DNA from: Proteobacteria bacterium UBA6908
GTDB lineage: Bacteria > Pseudomonadota > Gammaproteobacteria > Acidiferrobacterales > UBA6901
Assembly: GCA_002451085.1 (NCBI GenBank)
Contig: DKBE01000049.1
Span: 684 to 10,223 of the forward strand
Direction: 5' to 3'
Length of the DNA: 9,540 nucleotides
Below, piece after piece: positions 1-5,633 of this stretch. The position numbers and the translations under genes were made by a program. Below the pieces are notes generated by a model that was given only the letters and a program-made list of their open reading frames with translations, was not told the origin of the DNA and searched no databases. The number at the start of each line of letters is the position of its first letter. Within the stretch, counting starts at the first letter, position 1.

Positions 1-1659
1 CACGATGTCGAGCTTGTTGCGGATGCTGTATTCAATGTTGATGCGCTCGATGCCTTCTTCATAGTCGGCCAGGCGTTCGAGCGGGATCACCACATCTTCG
101 TTGATCTTGAAGGCATTGGTGTGGGCGGCAATGGCCGCCGTGCGCGCACGGTCGGCCCAGAAACGCCGGCGCGACTCGCTGCTGACAGCAATAAAACCTT
201 CGCCGTCGCGGGCATTGGCAAACCGCACGACCTGCGCCGCTGCGGCCGCCACGATGCTGTCGTCGTCGCCGGCCACGTCCACCAGCAGCACCATCTTCGG
301 ACGCTCGCGACGGGCACTCTTGGTGGTGTAATCGACCGCGCGTACGTAGCGCTCATCAAGGTGCTCAAGACCGGAAAGCACGACCGCCGGGTTGGCATCG
401 AGTGCATTCTTGATTTCGACAATGGCCGGCACGGCCTTGCTCAGGTCATGACCGAAAAATTCCAGACACACGGTTCGAATGTGTTTCGGCATGCGGTGCA
501 AGATGAACACGGCCGAGGTAATCAGACCGTCACAACCTTCCTTCTGCACACCCGGGAGGCCGGCCAGGAACTTGTCCGTCACGTCCTTGCCGAGGCCGTG
601 CTTGCGGAATGCGTGTCCCGGAATACGTAGCAGGTCTTCGTCGAGGCGAGTGACCCCGTCGCGGTCATAGCGGGTCACCCGGAAGGTGACCTCGGGCTGG
701 TCATGAATCTTGCCCAGATTGTGGTTGAGGCGTTCGACTTCGAGCCAGCGCGCATCCGGGGTCACCAGGCGCCAGGACAGCAAATTGTCGAGCGTCGTGC
801 CCCAAAGCACCGCCTTCTTGCCGCCGGCGTTCATGGCAATGTTGCCGCCGATGGTGGAGGCATCCTGTGATGTCGGGTCGACGGCGAAACTGAGTCCGTT
901 GGACTCGGCACGCCTGGTCACCTCCATCGTGACCACACCGGCCTCGCTGCGCACGGTCGGGACAGGCTCGGTAGCTTCTGCCAGAGCGCGGAATTCGACC
1001 TCACCCAGGCCATCGAGTTTCTCGGTGTTGATGATCGCGCTGTCCTGATGCAACGGCACGGCACCGCCGGTGTAGCCGGTACCGCCGCCACGCGGAATGA
1101 TCGTGAGCCCGAGCTCAATACAGGCCTCGACCACGTCACGCACCTCGGATTCGCTATCGGGGGAAATGACCACCAGCGGAAATTCGACACGCCAGTCGGT
1201 GGCGTCGGTGGCATGTGAAACCCGCGCCAGCCCGCTGAAATCAATGTTGTCACGACGTGTGACGCGCTTCAGTCGCCGCTCCACGCGCTGACGCAACTGC
1301 TGGGTGTTCGGGAACCAGGCTTCGAAATCTGCAACCGCTTTGCGCGTGGCCTCGAGCAACTGATGGGTGAGCGGGTTGTCGTCGGCGCGTGCTTCGATCT
1401 GGGCGAGCCGGTGGTGCAGGGCACGGATCAGCAGGTCGCGACGGTCGCGGTTATCGAGCAGGTCATCCTGGATATACGGGTTGCGGGTGATCACCCACAT
1501 GTCGCCAAGCACTTCGAACAGCATGCGCGCGCTGCGGCCGGTACGCCGGCTGTCGCGCAGGCCGTTGAGCGTGTTCCAGGCTTCCTCGCCGAGGAAGCGG
1601 ATCACGATCTCGCGGTCTGAGAAGGAGGTATAGTTGTAGGGGATTTCGCGGATACGCAT
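1..1659 (-). CDS. DUF3683 / FAD-linked oxidase, N-terminal part (partial, runs off left edge)
   Basis: The 553 N-terminal residues of a larger protein are visible; the reading frame is open to the window edge, so the C-terminus is missing. It starts [17 protein letters not shown], which I recognise as the start of the DUF3683 family; that domain covers roughly residues 1-140. A PCMH-type FAD-binding domain follows (about 160-300), with the glycine-rich [11 protein letters not shown] segment at 189-199 and [13 protein letters not shown] at 261-273. The start of an FAD-oxidase C-terminal domain is seen as KEGCDGLIT (373-381) and [10 protein letters not shown] (517-526). Family members that I know of are about 1,200-1,300 residues long and carry a C-terminal 4Fe-4S/CCG region, which would lie outside the window. 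They resemble GlcD and D-2-hydroxyacid dehydrogenases, so oxidation of a 2-hydroxy acid is the likely chemistry, but the substrate is unknown. The ATG at 1659 has no clear Shine-Dalgarno sequence; it is chosen because it matches the family N-terminus and lies about 24 bases after a good promoter. Confidence 0.94.
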   Translation of the reverse strand, partial: MRIREIPYNYTSFSDREIVIRFLGEEAWNTLNGLRDSRRTGRSARMLFEVLGDMWVITRNPYIQDDLLDNRDRRDLLIRALHHRLAQIEARADDNPLTHQLLEATRKAVADFEAWFPNTQQLRQRVERRLKRVTRRDNIDFSGLARVSHATDATDWRVEFPLVVISPDSESEVRDVVEACIELGLTIIPRGGGTGYTGGAVPLHQDSAIINTEKLDGLGEVEFRALAEATEPVPTVRSEAGVVTMEVTRRAESNGLSFAVDPTSQDASTIGGNIAMNAGGKKAVLWGTTLDNLLSWRLVTPDARWLEVERLNHNLGKIHDQPEVTFRVTRYDRDGVTRLDEDLLRIPGHAFRKHGLGKDVTDKFLAGLPGVQKEGCDGLITSAVFILHRMPKHIRTVCLEFFGHDLSKAVPAIVEIKNALDANPAVVLSGLEHLDERYVRAVDYTTKSARRERPKMVLLVDVAGDDDSIVAAAAAQVVRFANARDGEGFIAVSSESRRRFWADRARTAAIAAHTNAFKINEDVVIPLERLADYEEGIERINIEYSIRNKLDIV

Positions 1660-1689
1660 GCGCGACCGGACCGGTGCAAGCAGGCTGGA

Positions 1690-1698
1690 ATTGTAGCA
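1690..1698 (-). promoter_or_regulatory. Extended -10 promoter for the DUF3683 oxidase gene
   Basis: On the minus strand this reads TGCTACAAT: a TG-n extension followed by TACAAT, which matches five of six bases of the sigma-70 -10 consensus. No good -35 box is seen at 16-18 bp, which is common for extended -10 promoters. Transcription would start near 1683 and leave a leader of about 24 bases before the ATG at 1659. Confidence 0.55.
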
Positions 1699-1716
1699 TG
1701 CCGGCCGTCCGTCGGC

Positions 1717-1728
1717 GGGAATATTCCC
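1717..1728. promoter_or_regulatory. Perfect 12-bp palindrome between divergent promoters (candidate operator)
   Basis: GGGAATATTCCC is a perfect palindrome. It lies about 40 bases upstream of the inferred start of the minus-strand oxidase transcript and about 35 bases upstream of the inferred start of the plus-strand thioredoxin-like transcript, so one dimeric regulator could control both genes. The regulator is unknown, and chance occurrence cannot be excluded from one sequence. Confidence 0.4.
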
Positions 1729-1744
1729 CAGGCGCGCGTCGTCC

Positions 1745-1750
1745 TATGAT
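1745..1750 (+). promoter_or_regulatory. Candidate -10 box for the thioredoxin-fold gene
   Basis: TATGAT matches five of six bases of the sigma-70 -10 consensus and lies 30 bases before the ATG at 1781. The expected -35 position overlaps the palindrome at 1717-1728 and matches the consensus poorly, so an activator may be needed, or the box may be fortuitous. Confidence 0.4.
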
Positions 1751-1780
1751 GATGTCCTGCATAACGTCATGGAGAGTGGC

Positions 1781-2293
1781 ATGAAGATCGCGCGTCTGTT
1801 TCTGGGTTTACTGGTGGGCTGGGTGTCCATGGCGGCATGGGCCGAGTCACCGGATATTCCTCTCAAGACGCTGGACGGCAAGACCCGCAATGTCAGCGAG
1901 TTTATCGGCCATGGGAAGTGGACCGTGGTGGTGGTCTGGGCGCATGACTGCCATATCTGTGGATCGGAAATTCATGAAATGACCGATTTCCATCAGGCCC
2001 ATCAGGCCAAGGATGCCGTGGTGCTGGGTGTCACCATCGACGGATATGACCAGGTGAAAGAGGCTCGCCAGTTTGTTGAGAAGCACAAGCTGCCCTTCGT
2101 GAATCTGATCGCCGAGCCCAGCCAGGATGTCTTGATGAAATTCGGTGGTGGTCAGTTTGTTGGAACGCCTACGTACTACGTCTACAACCCCAAGGGTGAG
2201 ATTGTCGGGCGCAACATCGGTCCGGTTTCGCGGCAGGAAGTGGAAACCTTCATGACGACACCCGATCAGCCGGTGGATGCTGGGAAAAGCTGA
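1781..2293 (+). CDS. Exported thioredoxin-fold (TlpA/AhpC-TSA-like) redox protein
   Basis: A 170-residue protein with an N-terminal signal peptide: a Lys/Arg-containing start, a hydrophobic stretch at about residues 6-20, and an AWA|E cleavage site after residue 21. It is therefore likely periplasmic. The mature part is a thioredoxin fold: VVVVWAHDCHICG carries a CxxC pair (C57 and C60, with His-Ile between), and VGTPTYYV at 127-134 holds the cis-proline (P130) typical of TlpA/ResA-like and peroxiredoxin-like proteins. VTIDGYDQ (84-91) and the following helix resemble AhpC/TSA-family redoxins. The likely role is thiol-disulfide exchange or reduction in the periplasm; the partner cannot be told. 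An upstream in-frame ATG at 1769 exists, but the ATG at 1781 is preferred because GGAG at 1771-1774 sits six bases before it and it places the signal peptide correctly. A strong hairpin follows the gene. Confidence 0.92.
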   Translation: MKIARLFLGLLVGWVSMAAWAESPDIPLKTLDGKTRNVSEFIGHGKWTVVVVWAHDCHICGSEIHEMTDFHQAHQAKDAVVLGVTIDGYDQVKEARQFVEKHKLPFVNLIAEPSQDVLMKFGGGQFVGTPTYYVYNPKGEIVGRNIGPVSRQEVETFMTTPDQPVDAGKS

Positions 2294-2300
2294 AACCATG

Positions 2301-2327
2301 ACCGGGACCGGCCTCGCCGGTTCCGGT
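2301..2327. terminator. Strong hairpin between convergent genes (likely bidirectional terminator)
   Basis: Two 12-base arms (2301-2312 and 2316-2327) pair fully with one G-U wobble around a three-base CTC loop. The hairpin lies eight bases after the stop of the thioredoxin-fold gene and nine bases beyond the stop of the convergent small gene, where a shared terminator would be expected. Only short T runs follow on either strand (GTTTC on plus, GGTTTC on minus), so efficiency is uncertain. Confidence 0.6.
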
Positions 2328-2335
2328 GCATCGTT

Positions 2336-2578
2336 TCACGCGGAGTGATCCTCCCGGACTTTCACCCAGACGCCACGTTCCACGCAATGCAGCAGCTCAC
2401 TGCCGCTGCGCACATACTCACCCAGCTCATATCGCTGATCGTTAAACAGGCAGGCCTCCTGTTCCAGTTCGCTGTCGAATGACAGCTCACCGGTATCGGT
2501 CTCACGACTCAGTATCGGAGAAGTACGGTGTTCCGGGTCCGGCGCGCCGACCTGCAGTGCATGACGGGATTTAGGCAT
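2336..2578 (-). CDS. Small two-cysteine protein, uncharacterised
   Basis: An 80-residue protein with no signal peptide and no membrane segment. The N-terminal half is polar and probably disordered. The C-terminal half (about 42-74) contains ACLFNDQRYELGEYV and then a second cysteine in LLHCVERGVWVKV, that is C43 and C65. This C-x-[YF]-x-G/N...Y-x-x-G...L-x-C...W layout reminds me of DUF1496-like small proteins, but this is a resemblance from memory, not an established assignment. The frame stays open upstream to 2788, but that part is AT-rich intergenic sequence. The ATG at 2578 is well supported by GGAGG six bases upstream. It converges on the thioredoxin-fold gene, so its two cysteines may or may not be related to that neighbour. 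No function is assigned. Confidence 0.72.
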   Translation of the reverse strand: MPKSRHALQVGAPDPEHRTSPILSRETDTGELSFDSELEQEACLFNDQRYELGEYVRSGSELLHCVERGVWVKVREDHSA

Positions 2579-2745
2579 GTTGACCTCCGTTTGCGGCAAC
2601 AACATTCGTGAGTGATGGACATGGGGGCAGAATCCATAATGTAAATAGGTGTTCATATTTAACAGGAAAGCACTATCCGTCTGATAAAGCGCTTCACCGT
2701 AAGATATTGCCCACTCGCACCAAACAGACATATTTTCGTAAAGAA

Positions 2746-2766
2746 AATCTGATCCAATCTTGATCC
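2746..2766 (+). repeat. Tandem near-repeat upstream of the first PilZ gene
   Basis: AATCTGATCC (2746-2755) is followed directly by AATCTTGATCC (2756-2766), the same motif with one extra T. The copies are about one helical turn apart and would sit at roughly -61 to -41 relative to a start predicted from TATAGT at 2795-2800, a usual position for an activator. Its function is inferred only. Confidence 0.35.
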
Positions 2767-2790
2767 GCATCAATAATGAGTATCGCAAAC

Positions 2791-2800
2791 ACTATATAGT
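2791..2800 (+). promoter_or_regulatory. Palindrome with -10-like box for the first PilZ gene
   Basis: ACTATATAGT is a perfect 10-bp palindrome and contains TATAGT at 2795-2800, a plausible sigma-70 -10 box ending 28 bases before the PilZ ATG at 2829. No good -35 box is seen at the proper spacing. Because A/T palindromes arise easily in AT-rich DNA, this is a weak call. Confidence 0.35.
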
Positions 2801-2828
2801 TTGACGGTTCACCCAGGGAGATAGACGC

Positions 2829-3188
2829 ATGGAGCATCGCTGGAGTCGTCGTCTGGAGCTGTCAGGTGAAGTGCTGTTGGCGATGTCTGGTGGCAGTACG
2901 TGGCCGATGGCCCTGGCTGATCTCAGCGTGGGGGGCATGGGAGTCGTGAATCAGGAATTTCCGCTCCCGGTCAATTCGTTTGTGACCGTATCGTTCTGGA
3001 TCCAGCAGCGCGACAACGCCACCCACCATCGGGTGCTGGCGCAGGTGGTGCATAGCCGGCCCGACCAAACCGGCCTGATGTTCATCGATCCTGGAGCAGA
3101 AACACTGCGTGCACTGCGTGCGGTGCAAATTCGCGGTGCCGAAAGCAGAGTGAGCGGCATATCCGTGGCGCCTACACACGCGGCCTGA
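2829..3188 (+). CDS. Single-domain PilZ protein (c-di-GMP receptor)
   Basis: A 119-residue protein that is essentially one PilZ domain. Both parts of the c-di-GMP-binding signature are present: RxxxR near the N-terminus (R4 and R8 in RWSRR) and DxSxxG (D31, S33 and G36 in DLSVGG). The later beta-strands (FVTVSFWI, VLAQVVHS, QTGLMFID) fit the PilZ barrel. It should bind cyclic di-GMP and act through a protein partner in the cytoplasm; targets such as motility, pili or exopolysaccharide are known for the family, but none is shown here. The ATG at 2829 has a good ribosome site (GGGAG at 2816-2820, spacing eight) and places RxxxR at the very start, as is usual. It is convergent with the RNase Z-like gene 29 bp downstream. 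Confidence 0.92.
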   Translation: MEHRWSRRLELSGEVLLAMSGGSTWPMALADLSVGGMGVVNQEFPLPVNSFVTVSFWIQQRDNATHHRVLAQVVHSRPDQTGLMFIDPGAETLRALRAVQIRGAESRVSGISVAPTHAA

Positions 3189-3217
3189 TGGATTCCATCC
3201 AGGCACTGAAGGGCGCG

Positions 3218-4231
3218 TTATGTGTCCGCCGTAAATGCCGCCATGGCTTCGCGCTGCAGCGCTTCCGGATCATCGCTGTAGCGTGGTGAGAAGTGCATGG
3301 GCACCAGGTGCTGGACACCGCTTTGACGGGCCAGCCAGCCGGCTTGTTGTGCCGTCAGGTGATAACGGGACGCTGCGCGTTCCGCGTCCTGTTCCAGAAA
3401 TACCGTCTCGATAAACAGGGTGTATGCTCCGTGGATCAGTTCCATGATGTGCCTTGCGTTTTCAGGGTGAAACACGGTATCGACGACATAGGCGATTTTC
3501 TGGCCCGGGACCGTTCTGAGAACCTCATGTTTGAGCTGCCCGAGCGGCAACTCGCGCAGATGCTGGCCGTGCTGATCGTACCAGCGAATGGCGATCGAGG
3601 TGTCATCCGGCGCACCGCTTCGTACCTGCCGTTTTAATTCCTGCAGCCAGGGTCCGGTGGGCAGGCCCAGCTCGACCAGCCTGTTTTTCCAGACATTGAG
3701 ATGCAGTTTTTCCTCCAGGGCGAAGGCCAGACACGGAATGTCATGATCCAGCCGTGCGGCCCGAACCCGGAACTCTTCTTCATCCAGCAGCACGCCATTT
3801 TCAACGGTTTGCATCGGCAAGGGCTCGCGCTGGAAGCGCTCCCGGCAGCGGAATTGTGCGCGGTGCAGGGTGTCATCATCCCGCCATTCGGCGGCGATGA
3901 TCATGAAGTCGGCCGGATAATTGTGTACCAGATTCCATGTATAGGAGGCGAGCCGATGTTCGACCTGATCGACGAAGCCGGGCGGACCGTACAGGGTCAG
4001 GGTCCGTTCGCGGCCGAGGCTCAGTCGTAACAGCCGGTCAAAGCCGGCGAAATGGTCCATGTGGGTGTGCGAAACGAAAACATGCGAGATGCGCAACAGC
4101 TTGCGAGCCGGCAGCGCGGCCAAGTCGCCGAGATCGAATAGCAGGGCACGACGTTCAAACAGGAAATCCACATACACCGCTGGATCTCCCAACGGATCGT
4201 TCACCGGATGTGGATGGAAAAGCGGCGTCAT
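3218..4231 (-). CDS. RNase Z-type metallo-beta-lactamase-fold hydrolase
   Basis: A 337-residue protein with the RNase Z layout. The metal site is SHTHMDHFAGFD (H55, H57, D59, H60). Further likely ligands follow in the RNase Z order: H163 in LDHDIPCLAFALEEK (compare the family pattern H-x-IP ... E-K), D251 in VVDTVFHP, and H313 in PMHFSPRY (compare LTHxSxRY). H291 in YHLTAQQAG matches the catalytic HST-containing helix of RNase Z. The family removes 3' trailers from tRNA precursors, and related proteins cleave other RNAs or phosphodiesters. The protein is slightly longer than the roughly 305 residues of E. coli RNase BN and has extra sequence around 175-240, so strict orthology is not claimed. 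A GTG start at 4264 is possible; the ATG at 4231 is preferred because GCGAGG lies six bases before it. It is the last gene of the minus-strand cluster, 37 bp after the previous stop. Confidence 0.9.
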   Translation of the reverse strand: MTPLFHPHPVNDPLGDPAVYVDFLFERRALLFDLGDLAALPARKLLRISHVFVSHTHMDHFAGFDRLLRLSLGRERTLTLYGPPGFVDQVEHRLASYTWNLVHNYPADFMIIAAEWRDDDTLHRAQFRCRERFQREPLPMQTVENGVLLDEEEFRVRAARLDHDIPCLAFALEEKLHLNVWKNRLVELGLPTGPWLQELKRQVRSGAPDDTSIAIRWYDQHGQHLRELPLGQLKHEVLRTVPGQKIAYVVDTVFHPENARHIMELIHGAYTLFIETVFLEQDAERAASRYHLTAQQAGWLARQSGVQHLVPMHFSPRYSDDPEALQREAMAAFTADT

Positions 4232-4268
4232 CGGCAGCCTCGCGTGGTCGAGGCATGGTAGCACGGGG

Positions 4269-4601
4269 TTAATCGAGGGAGGTTTCGCCGAACATGTGTC
4301 GCCCAGGCCGCAGTCGCTTGTATTGCCGGATCATGATGATCACGCGCAAGAGCGCCGGTTCATCCACGGCCGGGATCGCGAGCGCCACGTTCAGAATTCG
4401 CCCGTGGCTACTCTCGCCGCCAATATCAATAAACGGCGGCGAGTCGGTGTCGGTCAGTCGGGACAGTGTCGCGTCCCATAGTATCTCGCGACCCTGAAAG
4501 GGACCGGTGAAGAGAAATCGCGCCCGGTCGGGGTGGAGCGGTTCGAGGAGGGTGTAACGGTATCCATGCCGTTCGAACGATTGCGGGAATGCCCCGGTCA
4601 T
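4269..4601 (-). CDS. Conserved-looking hypothetical protein between the dsrC-like and RNase Z-like genes
   Basis: I do not recognise this 110-residue protein. It has no signal peptide, membrane segment or cysteine. The sequence has a globular composition: HGYRYTLLEPLHPDRARF, then FQGREILWDATLSRL, a FIDIGGESSHGRI segment and a hydrophobic strand ALLRVIIMIRQYKRLRPG near the C-terminus. Residue composition and its place between two same-strand genes with short gaps make it far more credible than the opposite-strand frames over the same bases. The start is uncertain: the ATG at 4601 has no good ribosome site, and an in-frame GTG at 4643 would fall inside the hairpin loop between this gene and the dsrC-like gene. 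It is probably co-transcribed with its neighbours. No function is assigned. Confidence 0.75.
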   Translation of the reverse strand: MTGAFPQSFERHGYRYTLLEPLHPDRARFLFTGPFQGREILWDATLSRLTDTDSPPFIDIGGESSHGRILNVALAIPAVDEPALLRVIIMIRQYKRLRPGRHMFGETSLD

Positions 4602-4623
4602 GCTCGAAATTTCTGCGGCAACG

Positions 4624-4655
4624 ACCTGTCCGCCAGGTGACACTGACGGACAGGT
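4624..4655 (-). other. Intercistronic hairpin after the dsrC-like gene
   Basis: A perfect 9-bp stem (ACCTGTCCG at 4624-4632 with CGGACAGGT at 4647-4655) encloses a 14-base loop. It begins seven bases after the dsrC-like stop codon in the direction of transcription. No T-run follows on the minus strand, so it is more likely an RNA stabiliser, processing site or weak attenuator than a full rho-independent terminator. Confidence 0.45.
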
Positions 4656-4662
4656 GGTGAGC

Positions 4663-4962
4663 TTAAACGCAGCCGGTGGGTTTCGGCAGGCCGCCCCATT
4701 TGCAGATCAGCTTCATGGGTCCCTTCTTGAAGACCCCATACAGGTCATTGGTTGTAACGCCCATTTCCTTGGCGAATTTGCGCAGCGGCGGGACGACACC
4801 GTCCTCCTCATACATGCGGCGCGCTTCATTGATGTAATGCATGATCTGGTCGGTGATCTCAATGCCGTCTTTCTCGGCCAGCACGGGAACCAGTTCTTCG
4901 CTCCAGTCGTCGCGATCCAGCAGAAAGCCGTCACCATCGACTTTAAGTTCAGTAGCTTCCAT
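4663..4962 (-). CDS. DsrC/TusE-family sulfur relay protein with two C-terminal cysteines
   Basis: A 99-residue protein ending KLICKWGGLPKPTGCV. The penultimate cysteine (C98, the CysA position) is shared by DsrC and TusE; the second cysteine exactly 11 residues earlier (C87, the CysB position) is a hallmark of DsrC proper and is absent from E. coli TusE. Such proteins carry sulfur as a persulfide or trisulfide: DsrC serves dissimilatory sulfite reductase and heterodisulfide-type membrane complexes, TusE serves tRNA 2-thiouridine formation. The rest fits the family: DGFLLDRDDWSEELV, an IMHYINEARRMYEEDGVVPPLRKF helical core, and LYGVFKKGPMK. The segment RKFAKEMGVTTNDLYGVF is shorter than the same stretch in E. 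coli TusE and in DsrC, so the usual insertion there is missing. No tusBCD or dsrAB genes lie in the window. The ATG at 4962 is supported by GAGGA with spacing of about seven; upstream in-frame starts at 4995 and 5070 are less likely. Confidence 0.93.
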   Translation of the reverse strand: MEATELKVDGDGFLLDRDDWSEELVPVLAEKDGIEITDQIMHYINEARRMYEEDGVVPPLRKFAKEMGVTTNDLYGVFKKGPMKLICKWGGLPKPTGCV

Positions 4963-5024
4963 CGGTATTTCCTCGTCTATCAGCTGTAAGTTCATGGCGC
5001 TGGCACGAATGCCTGCACCCGAGT

Positions 5025-5033
5025 AGTTTAGCA
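5025..5033 (-). promoter_or_regulatory. Extended -10 promoter for the dsrC-like cluster
   Basis: On the minus strand this reads TGCTAAACT: a TG-n extension followed by TAAACT (four of six matches to the -10 consensus). It lies 62 bases upstream of the ATG at 4962, which gives a leader of roughly 55 bases. No good -35 box is visible. It has the same TGC extension as the promoter proposed for the DUF3683 gene. Confidence 0.4.
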
Positions 5034-5174
5034 AAACTGTCAGGAATATGGTAGTTCGGCGCCGATGCACATGAGAACGTTGCCGTCATCCGCGTGCGGT
5101 AGGGCGCCGTGCGGAATGCCCGCTACACTTGGGAAAGACTTCCTCTGCTTGATCCGTATACCGATCGAATCCTT

Positions 5175-5585
5175 ATGCGTCGTTTCATACGCCATCCGAC
5201 CGACATTCCTATTGAAGTGCTGAGGGGTGACGGGGCCACCGTGCGGCAACCATTGCGGGATGTCAGTCATGGCGGCTTGTCTTTCCGGCACGATGAGCCC
5301 TTGCCGGTCGGGGCCGTGATCCGGATGCGGATCGTGCTGACGCAACCTGCGTTTGAGACCGAAGCACGGGTGATCTGGTGCCTGCCCGAGGGGAATGCCT
5401 GGCAGGCCGGCGTGCAGTTCCTGGATCCTCAGGATCAGTTCCGCGCGCGCATGGTTGAACAGGTCTGCCATATCGAACATTACCGCCGCGAACTCAGCGA
5501 GCGGGAAGGACGCCACTTGAGCAGCCATGACGCCGCACTCGAGTGGATCGCCAAGTTCGCCAAGGAATTCCCGCGCCTCCTGTAG
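5175..5585 (+). CDS. PilZ-domain protein upstream of rlmKL
   Basis: A 136-residue protein with a PilZ domain over about residues 1-90. The cyclic di-GMP signature is intact: R2xxxR6 in MRRFIRHPTDIPI and DxSxxG (D29, S31, G34) in DVSHGG. VIRMRIVL, EARVIWCL and WQAGVQFLD are typical later barrel strands. A C-terminal helical tail of about 45 residues follows, with MVEQVCHIEHYRRELSEREG and then ALEWIAKFAKEFPRLL. I chose the ATG at 5175 because it puts RxxxR at the N-terminus as in most single-domain PilZ proteins, although no clear ribosome site precedes it; a GTG at 5109 would add 22 residues. A TACACT at 5125-5130 could be its -10 box. The gap to rlmKL is 48 bp, so co-transcription is likely. 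It is the second PilZ gene in the window and is not a close copy of the first. Confidence 0.9.
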   Translation: MRRFIRHPTDIPIEVLRGDGATVRQPLRDVSHGGLSFRHDEPLPVGAVIRMRIVLTQPAFETEARVIWCLPEGNAWQAGVQFLDPQDQFRARMVEQVCHIEHYRRELSEREGRHLSSHDAALEWIAKFAKEFPRLL

Positions 5586-5633
5586 TACCGGCTTGCGCCG
5601 TGCCGCTGGACAATCGTGATGCCGGAAGAAACA

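Larger units (their letters stand above)
2579..2828. promoter_or_regulatory. AT-rich divergent intergenic region
   Basis: 250 bp between two divergent starts, clearly richer in A+T than the genes around it, especially from 2630 to 2810. It presumably holds promoters for both the small two-cysteine gene and the first PilZ gene. Visible elements are an imperfect inverted repeat (2641-2647 against 2656-2663), a tandem near-repeat (2746-2766) and a palindrome overlapping a -10-like TATAGT (2791-2800). I found no convincing -35/-10 pair for the minus-strand gene and no RNA gene. Confidence 0.5.

Noticed and set aside
121..630. 169-codon plus-strand open frame
   Set aside because: Antisense to the FAD-linked oxidase, whose frame shows clear FAD-binding motifs throughout this stretch.
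2579..2788. N-terminal extension of the small two-cysteine protein to 2788
   Set aside because: The extension crosses AT-rich intergenic DNA, and a strong ribosome site (GGAGG, spacing six) marks the internal ATG at 2578.
3189..3201. TGGAT-TCC-ATCCA hairpin between the first PilZ gene and the RNase Z-like gene
   Set aside because: Only a 5-bp AT-containing stem with no T-run; too weak to call a terminator.
4059..4481. 140-codon plus-strand open frame
   Set aside because: Overlaps the RNase Z-like metal-binding motif region and the small minus-strand gene; Arg/Ser-rich shadow composition.
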